Of a stretch of DNA of 64,000 nt, positions 46,147 through 59,000 are shown one piece after another. Both the position numbers and the translations under genes were made by a program. The DNA comes from Haplosporangium gracile. Its lineage: Eukaryota > Mortierellomycota > Mortierellomycetes > Mortierellales > Mortierellaceae. How positions within the stretch are numbered: the first letter of the stretch is position 1; each line of letters opens with the position of its first letter. The stretch spans positions 1 through 64,000 of the forward strand of contig JAAAUF010000098.1 in the NCBI GenBank assembly GCA_015499985.1, in the 5' to 3' direction. The notes below the pieces were generated by a model. The model did not search any database. It was not told the DNA's origin and worked only from the letters and a program-made list of their open reading frames with translations.

Positions 46147-48245
46147 ATGTCTGATCCCTTCTTCGCTCCAGTAAAAAAGTCTGGTGGCGATGGTCCCAGC
46201 CGAGGCGGCTCTAGCCGTGGACGCGGCGGTCGTGGCGGCAGCCGTGGTGGCAACCGTGGAGGCAAATCAGGAGAGACCCGGGCAATCAACCCAGCACCCA
46301 AGAAGGATACCGGCAAAAAGAACAGAGCCACAACTTCGTTGGCCGGCAAGCGGAAGCACCGTGGCGATTCTTCGGACGACGAGACCGACCGTCGGGCCAG
46401 TCGTAAAAAGGGAGTCATTGAAGATGATGACGAGGGTGGGGATGAGGTTGGTGCAGGAGGAATCGATGATATGGATCTTGACTATGGTGACTCGGAGGAT
46501 GATGAGGACGACGAGGCCCTGATGAACGAGACTGCTGCCCAGAAGCGTCTGAGATTGGCCAAGAACTATATCGACACATTGCAGCATGCCGGAGGTATGG
46601 AGTCCTTAATGAAGAAAACCGACTATCAATGCAGCATTGGGAACATCCTTGACTTTTGATCTGCCGTTCGAATCACTAACTCGAGTATGTTAATGTTATT
46701 TCAATAGAGGACGAGATAGGATACGATGCAGAGGACATTGATCGGGACAATATTGCAGCTCGTTTGAAGCAGGATGCTGTAAGTTTTCCAGCTACTTCTA
46801 ATTGTGGCTGAAGCCAACTCCAATTCTGAAAACCCGAAAATCTAACAGTTGACATCTACTCTTCGGAAACCGTAGCTTGAGATCCAGGGACGTCTTCACC
46901 GCCACCTTGCCGAGACATTCCAGTTTCCCGTCAACGCAGAAAGCGCCATTACAACTTGCAGAGGACACCAAAAGACGGCAACTTCTATTGCAGCAACAGA
47001 GAACGGACTGTGCGCCTACTCTGGTTCAAAGGACGGCTCGATCATCAAATGGGACCTGAAGACCGGCAAGAAGATTTTTTCCTTCCCCGGAGCACAGAAG
47101 GGCGTTATTGATTTCCAGGGCCACACCGACCATGTAACATGTCTGGCAGTCAGTTCCGATAACCAATTTTTGGCCTCAGGAGGCAAGGACAAGAAAATCA
47201 TTATCTGGTCGGTGCAGGAAAACAAGTTTTTGCATTGCTTCAAGCAACAGCATAAGGATACCATCACGGGCATGTCTTTCCGTAAAGGTCATAACCAGCT
47301 CTATACCGTCTCGGGCGACCGTACCGTCAAGCTTTGGAACGTGGACGAGCTCAGCTATATCGAGACCCTGTTTGGTCATCAGGACAGCATCACCTCTATC
47401 GACAGTTTGGCCAAGGAGCACTGTGTTTCGACCGGAGGCCGGGATCGCACAGTTCGTCTGTGGAAAATTGTTGAGGAGTCACAGTTAGTCTTCCGTGGAG
47501 GCGGTTTCATTCGTCCCAAGAAGCTTAACAAGGATCTGCCCGACGAGCCCAAGGAGATTGTTACACCAGGACATGACGGCGAAGTAATCATGAAGGAGAA
47601 GAAGGACCCTTCGTTCTTGGAGGGGTCGATGGATTGTCTGGCCATGATTGACGAGGAAAACTTTTTGACTGGTGGCGACAGCGGGACGATCTCGTTATGG
47701 AACATTAACAAAAAGAAGGCCGTCTTCTCTATGCCCCTCGCCCACGGCTTCCACACTCAACCTCTGGACTACTCCAATGGCGAGGCTGTTCCAAGCGGAG
47801 GTGTTGAGACCCCATACTGGATCACATCGCTCGCCTCCTTGAGGTACTCGGATATGTTTGTCAGTGGATCGTGGGATGGCACCATCCGTGTCTGGCAGAT
47901 TGGCAAGAACATGAAGAACTTTTCCCTTCTCAGTGCAATCCCCATGGTAAGCTTCACCTTTTTATTAACTCCTTTCAAGAGGAAGGCGCAGGATTGACAG
48001 AAACCTTCGAGACTAATTATTATTGTTATGACTTCATTTAGATCGGTGTTGTGAATGATCTTCAGTTGTATCAGCCAACACTTTCGAAAAGGACACTACT
48101 GGTCGCCGCCGTCGGTCAGGAGCACAAGTTGGGTCGGTGGTTGAGGATAAAGGAGGGTCGTAACGGATTGAGGATTGTCGAGTTGACCGCAAAATCAAAA
48201 GACTCTGACGATGCCAGCCAAGATGACGAGGAGTCTGACAACTAG
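46147..48245 (+). CDS. RRP9: U3 snoRNP WD40 protein Rrp9 (U3-55K)
   Basis: Four exons (46147-46594, 46708-46778, 46876-47946, 48042-48245) sum to 597 aa. The N-terminus (from MSDPFFAPVKK) has an RGG-type box (RGGSSRGRGGRGG, about residues 18-42), then lysine-rich and acidic stretches (EDDDEGGDE, DSEDDEDDEAL), then NETAAQKRLRLAKNYIDTL. This last block is the conserved segment before the propeller in Rrp9. The WD40 repeats follow: CRGHQKTATSIA, FQGHTDHVTCLAV, HKDTITGMSFRKGHNQLYTV, GHQDSITSID, LFVSGSWDGTIRVW-like. The conserved end HKLGRWLRIKEGRNGLRI is Rrp9-like. Rrp9 is a U3-specific nucleolar protein that binds the U3 snoRNA B/C motif and is needed for 18S rRNA processing. Converges on the KEX1-type gene (194 bp between stops). 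Confidence 0.92.
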
Positions 48246-48438
48246 TCACTCTTTTTCGTATTTCATCAAACCTGATCCTTCTCGTTTTACCATTTTGAGT
48301 CCCTCCTTAAAACAGCATTCTACACAAAGCACGAATACATTCACCATCATCAGCATAGATCACTTTTTAAAAATTACTACATTTGAAAAATGTCTATCAG
48401 CTTGTGAGAATAACTAGATAACTGTCGCTCAACCTTCA

Positions 48439-51400
48439 TCATCGTCTTTGAGGCGATAGACTGCGTCTATGATTGCCTGACGAAAGGAAGTCTTCGTATT
48501 CCTCGTCATCGTCACTATCATGAATCCCGCCTTCCACAACAAGCTCGTCCCTATAATATCCACGACAGAAACAAAAAAAGGTCAGAAAACATTGTAACCC
48601 ATAGTAATTTAACAGAGTGTGAGAGTCAAAACATCATATGATCAGGAATAAAAACTTACAGCTCGTCGACAGGGACATGGCGGCGATTCCGTCCAATGCT
48701 CTGGTTGTTGCCATTGTTGTTGCTAAGAGGGAACCACTGGATCCCATCATGGTCATCGCTCAACTTTTTCTGGCGCTGGTTTTTCCTCACGATCACAAAG
48801 ATCGCGACTCCGATCACCATCACCACAAATAACAATGCCGCTGATCCACTACAAGTTCATAAGAAAAAGTAAAAAAAAATGTCAGAAACGCCACTAGCTT
48901 CTATTACACAGACCCTCGAATGCAAAAAAAAAAAAAGAAAGGACAAGCCCGCAGCAGAAGAACCAACTTACTTGGCAGAGACGCTAGATTTAGGCTGGCT
49001 GATATCAACCTTCTCACCGCCCGAGGGGACGGCATTATCGGCATCAGACTCCAAGCTCGAGGTAAAAGTTTGCAGTTTGGTGTCCAGGCCCATGAACCGG
49101 TTCATCATGTCCAGAGCCACCAGGGGCACATCGTAGGGAACCATGTGCGACGAGTTGTAGATCAGCACGTAGGTCAGGTTCTTTGCCTGCTTCCATTCTC
49201 CTACGGGTCTGTCTTCAACCTTCCATCCAATCGACCGAGTGTCCTATTTTTTGATATCAAAAATGATTAGGACATGTCATTTCATACTTAGCACAATATG
49301 AAAACAAAGTACGAAGGAGTGAAACCGATACCTGGAATCCTTGGGACCCCTGCCAGGTCATGTTGGAAATGAGATACTCTGTTCCGATGTGGTTGCAGAT
49401 CAGATCCTGTTGACCGCTATTTTGCGACAGAAGCAACAAAAAAAAAGTCAGTCTGACAATTAGTGGCGTTATCGGGCGCAAGATCTATCTCAGTATATTG
49501 GTATTTGGTGCACATAAGGTACCTGAAGAGCATAATCCTGGTCTTCTCCAAGATGCCGGGAAGGAGCTTTGAACCAAGGCAAAATGGGTGTAGAAAGTGT
49601 TGTTAAGTTTTAGTATGCCATCGCCGTCTGCATTTCATAAATGTCCTAAAAAGCTCATATCAGCAGGGATATCTTTTTCGCAAAAGTTAAAATTAAGCTT
49701 GGCTGCTTACCGTAATAGAGGGAGTCGAGTCATCCTGTTGCAAAGCGATACTGACCCTTCTGCTGCATTCGTACCAGTGTGTGTCTCCGGCTGTGGCATG
49801 AAGAGCCGCCTTGACATCTGGCCGCTATATACATCAGCGAATACACCACACGCAATTAGGATACAATAGAAGACGAGATGAAAGGAAAGAGAATGCTTTA
49901 ATTTACTTACGTTCAGATAGACGCTCATTAATGGCAGCTCATAGGGCCAGTTCAGACCACAATCTGGATACTGGTCCAACAAGCGAATATCGTACTGGTT
50001 GACACATTGACTCCTATGAAACCGTAGAGGATGAAAAGATATAAATAATTCGACTGGTCAGCTCTTACACTCCCCACATAACAGCAACAGGGTACCAAGT
50101 TGTATCAGCCGCAACTTACGTCTCGCTGTTGGATTGAAGGATAATCGATACAAGCTGCTCGCAAGTGCTTTGTGTAATAAGGTCCTGTCTCCGAATAGCG
50201 TCCAGGCATGCTTGCTGTTGGGTGTTCATACGTTCCTAAAAAACGATAACGAGTTTATGGAACAATCATTCGCGTTAAATGTTTGCATCCCATACCCTTT
50301 CCGGTCAAAAAAAAATCGCCTCCTTGAGCAGATCCAAGATTGCATAGTTACCATTAAGGCGGGTGTCGAAAGGCCGTACTTCTCTACGAAAGGGATATAG
50401 GAAGTGTACTACAAATCGAAAGTGATCATGTACGATTGTTAGAATAAGCTCATTCTATGAACATAAATTATGAGAAATCGTACAATTGTATCCGCCCGTT
50501 GATGTACCTGGTGAAGTGGATCGATCCAGCCGTTACCGATGGCCAGTCCTTGAAGATTATAAAATATTTCTCCTGCAGGAACGTTCTCGTTGTGTTCCAA
50601 GATCCCTTGGCCAAAATAGGGTATATATGTGCCTGCAAAACTCTCTCCAGCAAGGTACAACTATTCAAGTAACAACACACAACAGTAGGTGGATTTAGAT
50701 CTTGCAGGTACGATAGTGCGCAACCAAAGACATGAAGACATTTCAATAGTAGTTCCTACATCATGCTGTGCGCGATCGGGGAAGATGGTAAAAAACGCCC
50801 TCAAAAAAGCCATAAAATGGGTCGTAATCTAAAAAAAAAATGTCAATAGCCAGTGTTAAACAGACGTCTCAGACTGTCCCGCAACAACAAAGAACATACA
50901 CCACCAATCCTCGTCCTTGAATACACACCTCCTTCATGGTCCCAAGGAATGGCTGCTTTGTGTAGCTTAGTCCTGTTCCGACGGGTTGGTCCACTAATTA
51001 ATTAAAGAATGCATATAGACGATATCAAACATTAGTAAATCGGCCCGTTCAAATTACATATGAGCAATGAATGATACTCCAACATTTGAATTTGAAATGG
51101 TCGTCCTTACAGAACACTACATCGGCAAACTCATGCCAGCCGCCCTTATTGATAGTGAGTTTCTTATCCACCCATCGAAGAGGTCCTGTTTCCAAAAAAT
51201 ATCCATCAGCGCTCGAGCTATAACGCAGAGATGAAAAATAGGACACGCCATGGATGATTAGACGTTTCTTCCTATAAACAAATCATGGCCGATTCCTTGA
51301 AAGAGGTACTTGAGACAATGCGCGATCACATAGTCATATTACCATCCTGGCCCTGAATATTTGTAACGAGCAAAAGGAAAAAAGAAGGAATTAATAAGAA

Positions 51401-52151
51401 CAGAAGATGTTGTTGGTTAGTTCGCAAGTCATGTCCATTCCTGTAAGAGCCTAGCGCCCCTAATTACCAGCCATTCGTTACCTCCGTTCAGCCAGATCAC
51501 CTAAAGGGAGATAGAATATGAAAGATATGAGTACAATACTCTCGGTTGTAGATAACACCATTAACAACTACATACCCACGAGCAATAACAACGCCTGTCA
51601 TCGCGCACACTCACCAGCTTCTGGTTCTTTTGAGGCCGTCTGCTTGTAACCAACCAAAAGAATAAGTTAGACTCCTGCTCCGGATCCAAAGCCATGTGTC
51701 TAAACGAGTATTGAAACAAAAAGAGGGTCAGTTTTGAGTCGATAATTAGCCTTAGGGTCGCATGCCAGCGCCACCAATGTTCCTGTTCGTATGTGCATCT
51801 TCTTCGCTTTAGTTTGTCTGTGTTCCTGCTCCTGCTTTGCTTCGGTCTGGGCATGGGTGTCTTACCCTGCATATTGCTTAATCTGAGTTGATTCCTCCGC
51901 AGACAGGTCTGGGAGACTGGTTACGAGGTAATCATCTGCCACTATTGATTCAAAAACCAGGAACAAAGGATGAGATGAATTGGTGAATAACTTCCAGGAA
52001 TAGCCTTGCAGGTAGAACACCTGATGCTGAGAGTACGAGTTTGTCCTGCTTTTGTGTGATCCACACCTTTCTGTTGAGCTTGAACAATGGTCAGGGATGA
52101 GAGCTGGGCGATGGCCGCGAGAGCCAACCAGGCCAGTTGAGATGTACGCAT
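48439..52151 (-). CDS. KEX1: KEX1-type serine carboxypeptidase (Golgi membrane)
   Basis: A heavily split gene with about 20 short exons. Start ATG 52151 gives a signal peptide ([20 protein letters not shown]). Exons recognised in order include 52151-52067, 51941-51866, 51699-51615, 51500-51482 (19 nt), 51353-51344 (10 nt), 51217-51111, 50993-50929, 50828-50760, 50660-50508 and 50408-50352. Joined, they read [48 protein letters not shown], the nucleophile [12 protein letters not shown] and [14 protein letters not shown]. Downstream are the catalytic Asp (SGQQDLICN, near 49410) and His (NSSHMVPYD, near 49150). A transmembrane segment ([20 protein letters not shown], near 48800) and a cytosolic tail follow, rich in Asp/Glu ([12 protein letters not shown]) and ending RRSLSPQRR. 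This is Kex1-like: a late-Golgi enzyme that trims C-terminal Lys/Arg left by Kex2. Exons in the middle (49300-50300) were read less exactly. Confidence 0.9.
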
Positions 52152-53915
52152 ATGAAAGAAGCGACGGCGGAGGAGACAACGAATATGTTTATTCCCGATG
52201 AGGCTGCAAGAACGACGTGCTGGCTTGGCGGCTGGAGACTGAATGTGGACCAAAAGTAAAAAAAGTAAAAAAGTAAAAAAGTGAAAAGTGTGGAAAGCAA
52301 AAAGGTACGTGTATTAGACAGGCTATGTTGCCAAATGTCAAAGGGGAAGAGAGAGAAAACTTAAAAGGACCAATTGGGCAACGAAGGGAAAGCTAAGGGG
52401 AAATGATTTACCTCCTATTGTTTTGGATAATTGTTGGTTGCCCTGAAGTAAATGGCTCTCCGCTTGCAGTGGATGCGAGTAGCCAAAGGAAAAGAATGGC
52501 TACTAAAAAAACAAAACATAAGGTGGGTTCTGGACCCTGGACACGCCATGAAAGACACGCACTCCGCATACTTGAGTAGCAGCCAATCATCACACAAAGC
52601 ATCACCATCAAGAAATATAAATTACTCGTGCCAGCTCCTATTTTTTTATTTTTCTTTTCTTTTTCTTTTTCTTCAGGTCTTATCTTCCATCTCGACTTTG
52701 GAATATGCGGGGACGCTGTGCCTCGGGATGGTAATTGTAAGGACCCCTCAGGTTCATTTCTTGCAAAGCCAAACTCATCAAACACCGGATATCATACACT
52801 AGTACGCAAATCTTTCTCTTCTGGGATCTCGCAAATGCCGCACACACACACATTATCCATGTCAAAGAGACGACAGCGATCCAGAACACTAAATTTAAAG
52901 GCACTGTTTCGGAAGAATGAGAATGAGAAGAAAAAGCGGGAGGGGGAGTTAAGAGAAAGGCAAAGGTAAGCAAGAAAGACAACACAAAACCTCAAACAAA
53001 GATATGGTAACAAGGGTCAGGGCCAGAATGAACCCCCCCTCCCCCAAGAAAAAGGAGAGTGCTGGGAGAAAGTGCAGAAGAGACCAAGCGTCTACATCAT
53101 AAAGAAACAAAATTGAGGACTTGAACTCTTTCTTTTCGCTTTCGACCATGTTCTCACTCCTCCACACTCTCCCTTCACCTTGTTCCTCCAACTGTTCCCT
53201 ATGAATCCTTGTCCTTTTCCTTGTGAATCCCCTTCTTCCTAGTTTAAACTCAAAAAGAGTTAAAGGCCTATTCTACTATGGACATCAGACGACGAGATGC
53301 ATAATATGACTGACCGAAATGGACTCAGATGACGAACCAGAGACATCGAGGGTTTCCTACTCTGCCTTTACTGTTCTCTTAATTCTGTAAATGACATGGA
53401 TCATGTGTGAGTTCACTAAAAACAAGAGAGCAATGACCGAGGGAAAAAAAAAGGAATAGCTACAGAGAGAGGTCTTAAAGACGTTTAAGAACTTAATCGA
53501 TGTCTCCAGGGTAAGCGAGGGTGTAAGGTGTGATTGAGTGAATGTGCATTTGGATTCAAATAGCTGAACCGGGAAACCTAAACCTTCTTGGTTCATCGAA
53601 AAATAAGAAAGGAAGGAGGACTGTTGATTTGAAATGACCGAAAGATCTCTATCTTCCGGTACTGTACATGCACCGTACCGTAAGCAGGAATTAACGGGGC
53701 AAAAAGGAATCAGAGATGAATGGAAAATGATACAAGATATTATTTATTATTTATTATTTACAACAAAATAAAAAAGAAAGAAACGAATTGTCTAAGCACT
53801 TGGACAATTCAGTGGTATATGGTGAATTCGGCATTAATGAAAGGGTTGAGTGACAAAAGAATGGAAAAAGGAGGATGATGGATGGTATATGATAGAAACT
53901 CGAAGGTGGGAAAGA
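52152..53915. other. Intergenic region with coding-like fragments
   Basis: KEX1 promoter and F-box gene 3' flank. Around 52440-52600 and 52670-52800 (+ strand) are short stop-bounded frames with non-repetitive composition (for example GPWTRHERHALRILE and CGDAVPRDGNCKDPSGSF). They do not join into a gene by eye, and I make no call. A (TTAT)n tract lies at about 53739-53760. Confidence 0.4.
53739..53760. repeat. (TTAT)n short repeat
   Basis: tattatttattatttattat-type repeat in intergenic DNA. Confidence 0.75.
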
Positions 53916-55498
53916 TTATACAGATCGAAGAATGCTGGCACGAAGGCGCTGCTCCTCTGTCACTGCTGCGTTCCACTCGCCCTCCCAGCATGCTGCAGCA
54001 CGGGTAGCACCCCAGCGATCGGTCATCTCTGTCCGGATCATGCGCTCAACCATCACGATCTCCTCCTCGTAGATGTCGCGAGTGAGTCCCTGAAAGTGGT
54101 GGTCGTAGGTGAAGAAATTAGTGGTCAGTTTGAATGACTCGAGGTTGGGGAAGAGCTTGAGCAATGCTCCAAAGCCAGGGAGAGTAAGGGGAGTCGAGGT
54201 ATACTTGGTGATGGTCAAGTGGCGTACCGATGAACCGGGGAGAGGGGTAGAGGGGGCGGTGGGTGGTGATGTAGCAAAGTAGGAGTGGTGATGGGCGAAA
54301 GGGTGGCTCAGGGGCGAGCTGGCAACACGCTCAAAACTGGTGACCTGAAGCTTTTTGACACGTTCCATCATGGTCCGTACATTGTCGTTGGAAATACACT
54401 CCAGATCGAGCAACTCGAGCGACTCGACCTTCCCGCACTCGAGCAATGACCAAAGACCTTCCATGCTGACCTCCTTAGTACCGACAGAAGGAGCCTGGTA
54501 AGGAGCCAAGGTGATCGACTTCAATTCCTCCCAACCGCTCATCATCCGACGGAGGACGGTGTCAGAGATGGCGTGCTGGCCTTGGAAGCTCTTGATGTTG
54601 GGGCAGGCGGCGGTAATGGCGCTGACGATCTCGGGAGCAATGAAGCCACCATCCCGGTTGCCGTTATAGAGGAGGTGCTCAAGGTTACGACCGTAGCGGA
54701 CGATGCAAAAGATGAGCTCGGTCATTTCGAGGTCGAGAAAGTTGTCCTGGATATCGAGGGATTTAAGCGACTCGTGGCTCTGCTCCATGAGGATGGCCAG
54801 GGCACGGGAAAAGTCCTGGTGGAGGGTGAAACCGAGCTTGCGGTATTCCTCGCGGCGGCGCGGGAGGGTGAAGGAGGTAATGTGGGTGTGCAGGGTATGC
54901 ATGCCTTGATGCTGTGGGAAGTGGTGCATGATCGAAGTGTTTTGGACGGGGACGGTGGTTTTGGAGATAAAAGAGGAGTGGCAGTTGGCGATACGAAGAG
55001 AACGGATCCTGGGGGCGAGGCGGCAAAGCTGTTGCATACAGAGGACGAGGGTGTCGAACTCCATGTAGTCGAGGGAGATGTGGGTGTAGAGAGAGGGGTC
55101 GGCGAGGATGCGGTGCCACGTGCGGCAAGTGCTAAAAAGAGAAAAGGAACCGAGCGACGGAGCCAGCGGGAGAGGGAGAGGGAGAGAGAAAGAGAGAACA
55201 GAGCGGGGAGAAAAGAGAAGATAAACAAATTAGGATAACTTGAAAGAGCAGAGGAGGGGGAGGAGGAAAGTGGGCGCATGTGTTGTTTAGCCAGAGTCAA
55301 ATAAGAAAAAAGACAGTCAATTGCACGAGGCCAAACGAGAAGAGGAACTTACCCAGCAGTGGTGAACTTTTCTTTGAGGGAGAGGTAGCTGAAGATATCG
55401 AGCCAGATATTCTCGGGCATGTCGATGAGAGAGAGAGGACTCCTGAAGGAGCAGGGGGTAATATCAATATCCATGCTGTTAGCGAGGCAGAAAGTCAT
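53916..55498 (-). CDS. F-box protein (leucine-rich-repeat-like)
   Basis: Two exons (55498-55353 and 55131-53916; phase 2 junction) give 453 aa. The N-terminus contains an F-box: LIDMPENIWLDIFSYLSLKE, then GTCRTWHRILADPSLYTHI across the splice. The remainder has leucine-spaced segments (SLRIANCHSSF, SLKSLDIQDNFLDLEMTEL, SLELLDLECISNDNVRTM, PNLESFKLTTNFF) in the style of F-box/LRR substrate receptors. Such proteins bridge targets to the Skp1-cullin-F-box ligase; the target here is unknown. The C-terminus (MIRTEMTDRWGATRAAACW) is typical of expanded fungal F-box families whose roles are mostly unstudied. The start was chosen at the first ATG that precedes the F-box; MDIDITPCSF, eight codons on, is an alternative. 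Confidence 0.85.
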
Positions 55499-56022
55499 TG
55501 TCGCTGATGAAAGGGAAAGTATGAATGAGAGTGAATGAATAGAGTGAGTGAAATAGAGAGGAGAGAGTGTGTATGTAAGAGTAAGAGTGGGGTTGAATGC
55601 AAATAGAGTGAAAGAGAGGGAGAAGGATGAGTAAATAAAAGAGGCGATAAATAAAAGAAGCAGCAAATAAGCAACGAAGGAATGGGAAGAGACGAGGAGG
55701 AGGAGGGTATGAAGGAGGGTGAAGAAGCAGATAAGGAAGAGTAACGAGAAAGAGAGAGAAGAAAAGAGAGGAAAAGGAGGAACGATGAGTTATCAAAAAA
55801 GGGGAGACAAGGGGATCATTAGCCGTATTTATACAACAGCAGCAGTAAAATAAGGGACTGAGCGGACAGAAGCAAGAGAAAAACAAGCATGTGTGGTGAA
55901 TGGAGAAGAGAGAGGGGAAGAAGGGAGGATGAAGAGGGAGGCATCTGGCGGACTGACATTAAGGACTGAATGGCAATATAAATTACGGGCGAATGGGATG
56001 TCAGCAAAGAAAGAAAAAAAAA
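55499..56022. other. Purine-rich leader of the F-box gene
   Basis: GA-rich on the + strand (CT-rich on the coding strand) up to the assembly gap. Probably 5' UTR and promoter. Confidence 0.5.
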
Positions 56023-56032
56023 NNNNNNNNNN
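56023..56032. other. Assembly gap (10 N)
   Basis: Ten N bases flanked by a poly-A run on the left. The gap size is probably arbitrary, so distances across it are uncertain. Confidence 0.99.
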
Positions 56033-59000
56033 ATAAGTCGGACTGGGGCTGATCGACTCAATAAGGCTGCTCAGGCTGAGTGGACCCGCTGAGTGCCTTT
56101 TAGTCAAAATATTTTTTTGTGCAAGACATCCGCAAACTCGCTCGCTCTCTTTTTGCTCGCTTTATAACTAGGATACACACACAACAGCATGATCGCTTGG
56201 TTATTCGCCCCCTCCTTCAAATTGTAAAAATAAAACTGCTGTTTCTATCGCCCAAAACACCAACTTCACTTGACAAGAGAAACGAAGTAAGAAAAAAAAA
56301 CTCTATCTTGCTTTGTGTCTGGCTCTCCTGGCTGCCTCTACCTTCCTGCAATGGAGATTATTATGATTACTATTATTATGGTGCCCCCTCCCTCTTCATT
56401 CTTCCCTTTCGTCTCACTACATCCACTCGGAGTAAACAAAAACACACACGCTCAAAGTGGAAACTAGGAGCGAAAGGGGGAGGGGGTTGTAGAGGGGTGT
56501 CGGTAACTTCTGCAGTAAGGTTTTTTTTTTTAAAAAAAAAAAAGAACAACAGAAACGTCGGAACTCTCCCTTGAGATCACACATACAAACAAGCCTCCTG
56601 CACATACAAGACATACACACAGATAGCAGACGGGAAACCAGAAGACCAGCAATGCAAAAAAAAAATAAAAAATAAAAAAATAAAAAAAAGTACAAAGAAA
56701 CAAAGACAAAGAAGCAAGCATTGCGAGAGAAAGCAAATGAAAAAGAAAGCAGAGATATTGCAAATTGTACAGGATACCGTCGAAGAAAAAAGAATGCGCA
56801 ATCTTCTAGCAAAGAACAAAAAAAATCCTTTTTCGCCAGGCACCCTCAGGGCGCATGCAGCAGACGTCGTCTGCTGCTGATCAAAGAAGGTAAGGAGAGC
56901 GAAGCAAATTCGAGTGCTTCCATCGGAGATGGCCGTAGCATTGGACATGCTACTAATCTAGTATTGGATGTATGGTACAGAGAGAGGGTCACATTTGAAA
57001 AGAGGTTACGTATCTTACTGTGCTGTCGACCAGCCCGCATCCATGGTTTTCGCTTTGATTGCCTGCCTGCCTATCTGTCTGTGCTACACAAGATAACAAA
57101 TTAAGGGCCTCCCTTCTCCTTGTTAATCATGTAATGTGGTTGTTATTATTATTGTTGTTCTTGTTTGTCATTGTCTTATTGTTTGTTTTGTCATCGCACC
57201 GCATCGCTATTTTTTACTTTTTCCTTCCCTTTCCTTTCCCTTTCCCTTCCCATCCCTTGCCTTCGATTGCTCTCAGGACAGCCTTTATGAGAATAAATGA
57301 AGGAGAAGATCCCCTGTTTGCAGTTGTGCGTTTTGTATACATCCCTGTTTACCCCCACCTCCCTGTTTACCCACACCTCTCTAACCCCCCCTTTTTTCGA
57401 TGAGCGAGTCACCACAATGGATTCCATTGGGCGGTCCACGCGTAGTTGTCTCTCTTCTTCTCTTCTTCTACCTCTCCTTTGCCGGCGCACATATCGGATA
57501 AATCACAATGAGAACAAAGACGAGAAAACGCACACGCAGACGAGGGCCCTGACACGCAACCATTGCCGTCAAATCTCGTCCTTCCTACCGCTAATGCTCG
57601 CTACTGTTAACTCCTCATTTAGAATATGCTAAATGGGCTGGTACCCCTTTCTTCATCAGCGTTCTCTTTATCGTTTTCAGTTAGGCTGTTTTTTTCTTGT
57701 TCTTATTCTTCTGCTACTGACCTCTGAGTCTCGTTTCTGTAGGCAGATGCGCCCAAAACATAACAGTTCAAGACGACCGCACATGATGTGTCTCCCCCTT
57801 CTTCCCTCCGTCTTCCTCTACCCCCCTCTCTTGTCTCTCCAAGGTAATGTTTCTGCCTTGCAGAACACGACACGACAGACGCACTGTTCACGTAACAGCC
57901 TTCCCATGTGCCAGGCGCCTTATCATGCTGCTGCTGCCTCTCTCCCTTGATCGAGACGACAAAGGTCGAGAACATCCTTCCCGTTTTTTCTTGGTGTGAA
58001 ATCGGAACCTATTCAAGTCACTTCCTACTCACGCGTCCTTTCTTTTTTGTTCACTTCGCGTAGTGGACTTCTTCTCCATCCAATTTACTAGGTCTAGGCA
58101 AGGTCTGTCCACAACTTGTCCTTTTTTTATTTTCTTATGAGGTAACCACTTCTTTGCAAGCCTTCCATCGCACAGTCCTGTCCTTCTCAACATCCCCCTC
58201 CCTTCTGTTTAGCAATGGATATCCTTTTTTGCTGGATTATGGTGGTTTCCGCGTATAAGAACAGAAATTAGAGATTTTGGTCGTTTGTTCGGGTTGTTAG
58301 TGAAAGAATAGATTGCCCATAGGGAGAGTTGCAAGTCGACCAAGAAAAGGGGATGGATGCCCTTTGACAAAACACCATTTTAGGTCCTTTTTTGTTTTGT
58401 TTTGTTCGTGCCTATGGGCCTCCTTTTGTTATGCACTCCGCGGAATGTCGAATCCTCTCTCACCTAATCGACGCATTGTGGTCTTTCGTCTTATAGTTCA
58501 CCTTTTTGTACTTTTTGTCTCTTTTGTTGTCGTCCAGCGAATGTCTCTCGATCGTCCATGTCTTTCGACTTATTTTGCCACTCGTTCGTCTCTGCTCGTC
58601 CATTTGTCTTTTTGTTTTTGAACCAAAACGCGCCCCACTCCATTCTACTCCACATGCTTCAACCACCTGCTGGTATCCATAGAAAACTCCATTCAATTTT
58701 AAAAAGTTGATCGTCAGTTATGTGAACCCTGTCAAATGGGGAGCCAGAGTCTACTGAGCCGTGATCGTTTGAGAAAAATCGTGCTCGAGCACCTCTCTCC
58801 ACCACACTCCTCCTCCCTTCACTCTCCACTACATTGTCTTCCCGCCTCGTTAGCAAAAAATAGCAAGAAGGTCCAAGACATGTCGACCCCGGTGGACAGC
58901 AGGCCAGCATCCAATTGGTACTTCTTTCAATTTTATTTCTTTTTGCTCGGCCGGCTCCTTGCTGCCGGATTCAGAGCAAAATATAAATGCTCAAATCAAC

